From the IMG/VR virus record IMGVR_UViG_3300030118_000820, positions 1 to 28,675 of that record: DNA of 28,675 nucleotides; one strand, 5' to 3'. A program made the position numbers and the translations under genes. Below are positions 28,558 to 28,675 of this stretch, piece after piece (the stretch's first letter is position 1; each line of letters opens with the position of its first letter). A model generated the notes under the pieces. It was not told where the DNA came from, did not search any database, and saw only the letters and a program-made list of their open reading frames with translations. Source of the DNA: a virus.

Positions 28558-28675
28558 ATTAGGCCTAAAAACGTCAAAATACACGATCAGAAGAAGCATA
28601 CTAAAAAAGCCAATAATATAGGCGTTTACCAGTGGGGTAGGGGGGGTAAGTTTTTTGTATGTAGAGTGCTACCAC
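28558..28675. other. non-coding right end, possible cos-side region
   Basis: No reading frame of note. It contains the palindrome AGGCCT, a GCC-N9-GGC inverted pair, and an unusual G-rich tract GGGGTAGGGGGGG (28634-28646), striking in AT-rich DNA. Together with 1-148 it would form about 266 bp of non-coding DNA between HNH and terminase genes, the place of cos. I see no identical sequence shared by the two window ends. Confidence 0.4.

Noticed and set aside
1-28675. tRNA genes
   Set aside because: No cloverleaf was seen, and the usual T-arm text (GGTTC, GAATC) is missing from the whole window.
1-28675. CRISPR array
   Set aside because: No regularly spaced repeats of 25-40 bp; the only arrays are short 10-bp and 15-bp repeats.
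1-28675. Lysogeny module (integrase, repressor, attachment site)
   Set aside because: No recombinase catalytic pattern or CI-like repressor in any frame; the regulators seen are WhiB-like or unassigned.
1-28675. Direct terminal repeat joining the two ends
   Set aside because: The ends read TACACCACTT and GTGCTACCAC; the short likeness is too weak to count as terminal redundancy.

Overview
The window reads as an essentially complete genome, or nearly so, of a small long-tailed phage (siphovirus type, HK97-like head). It is AT-rich (about one third G+C by eye) and every convincing gene lies on the + strand. Two features point to a marine actinobacterial host, plausibly a low-GC member of Acidimicrobiia such as Candidatus Actinomarina. 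One is a WhiB-like iron-sulfur regulator, a hallmark of actinobacteria and their phages. The other is a secreted protein with the Thr-rich, Pro-rich linkers common in secreted proteins of that class. The host is an inference. I see no integrase, excisionase, lysogeny repressor, tRNA or DNA polymerase.

Layout. 1-148 and 28558-28675 are the non-coding ends; they bring an HNH nuclease gene (end) next to the small terminase gene (start), as in cos-packaging phages. 149-4015 is the packaging block: small terminase, a SET-domain protein, two micro-genes, large terminase, a tiny membrane protein, portal. 4015-7656 holds a multidomain HK97 prohead protease, the major capsid protein, a capped hairpin and two small lysine-rich genes. 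7663-10167 holds head-tail joining genes, a 12-codon Cys-rich micro-gene and two paralogous tail tube genes. 10167-13771 holds a tail chaperone with a canonical CCCAAAA -1 frameshift site, a gp10-like protein, a short tape measure and a tail-tip protein. 13817-18336 holds tail-tip or receptor-binding genes, including a three-gene cassette present twice in tandem. 18395-21121 holds a second chaperone-like gene, small membrane proteins and a 673-residue secreted acidic protein. 21171-23652 holds a metallophosphoesterase, the amidase endolysin and a holin candidate, closed by a strong terminator at 23678-23707.

23740-27000 is a second, probably early, transcription unit: small proteins, a helicase-loader-like protein, a winged-helix replication initiator with an origin-like cluster of repeats inside its gene, a secreted transglycosylase and a PD-(D/E)XK nuclease. 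27001-28557 carries a small unknown gene with its own promoter, a terminator, a WhiB protein fused to two zinc ribbons, and the HNH nuclease. Genes are packed so tightly that most junctions are ATGA, TAATG or TAGTG overlaps.

The most unusual signals are: (1) genome-wide loss of several short words (GANTC, TCGA, CCWGG, GGWCC, GAATG, GAACC not found; GCWGC and GATGS nearly absent), visible in forced synonymous codon choice and pointing to escape from restriction; (2) the duplicated receptor-binding-type triplet, whose second copy breaks that rule and so looks newly acquired; (3) the WhiB-double-zinc-ribbon fusion; (4) an origin-like repeat cluster inside the initiator gene; (5) a chain of micro-genes, including a 12-residue CC...CC peptide locked between two head-tail genes; (6) the signal-peptide, Thr-linker, acidic-repeat protein. 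All counts come from reading by eye and need a script to confirm.
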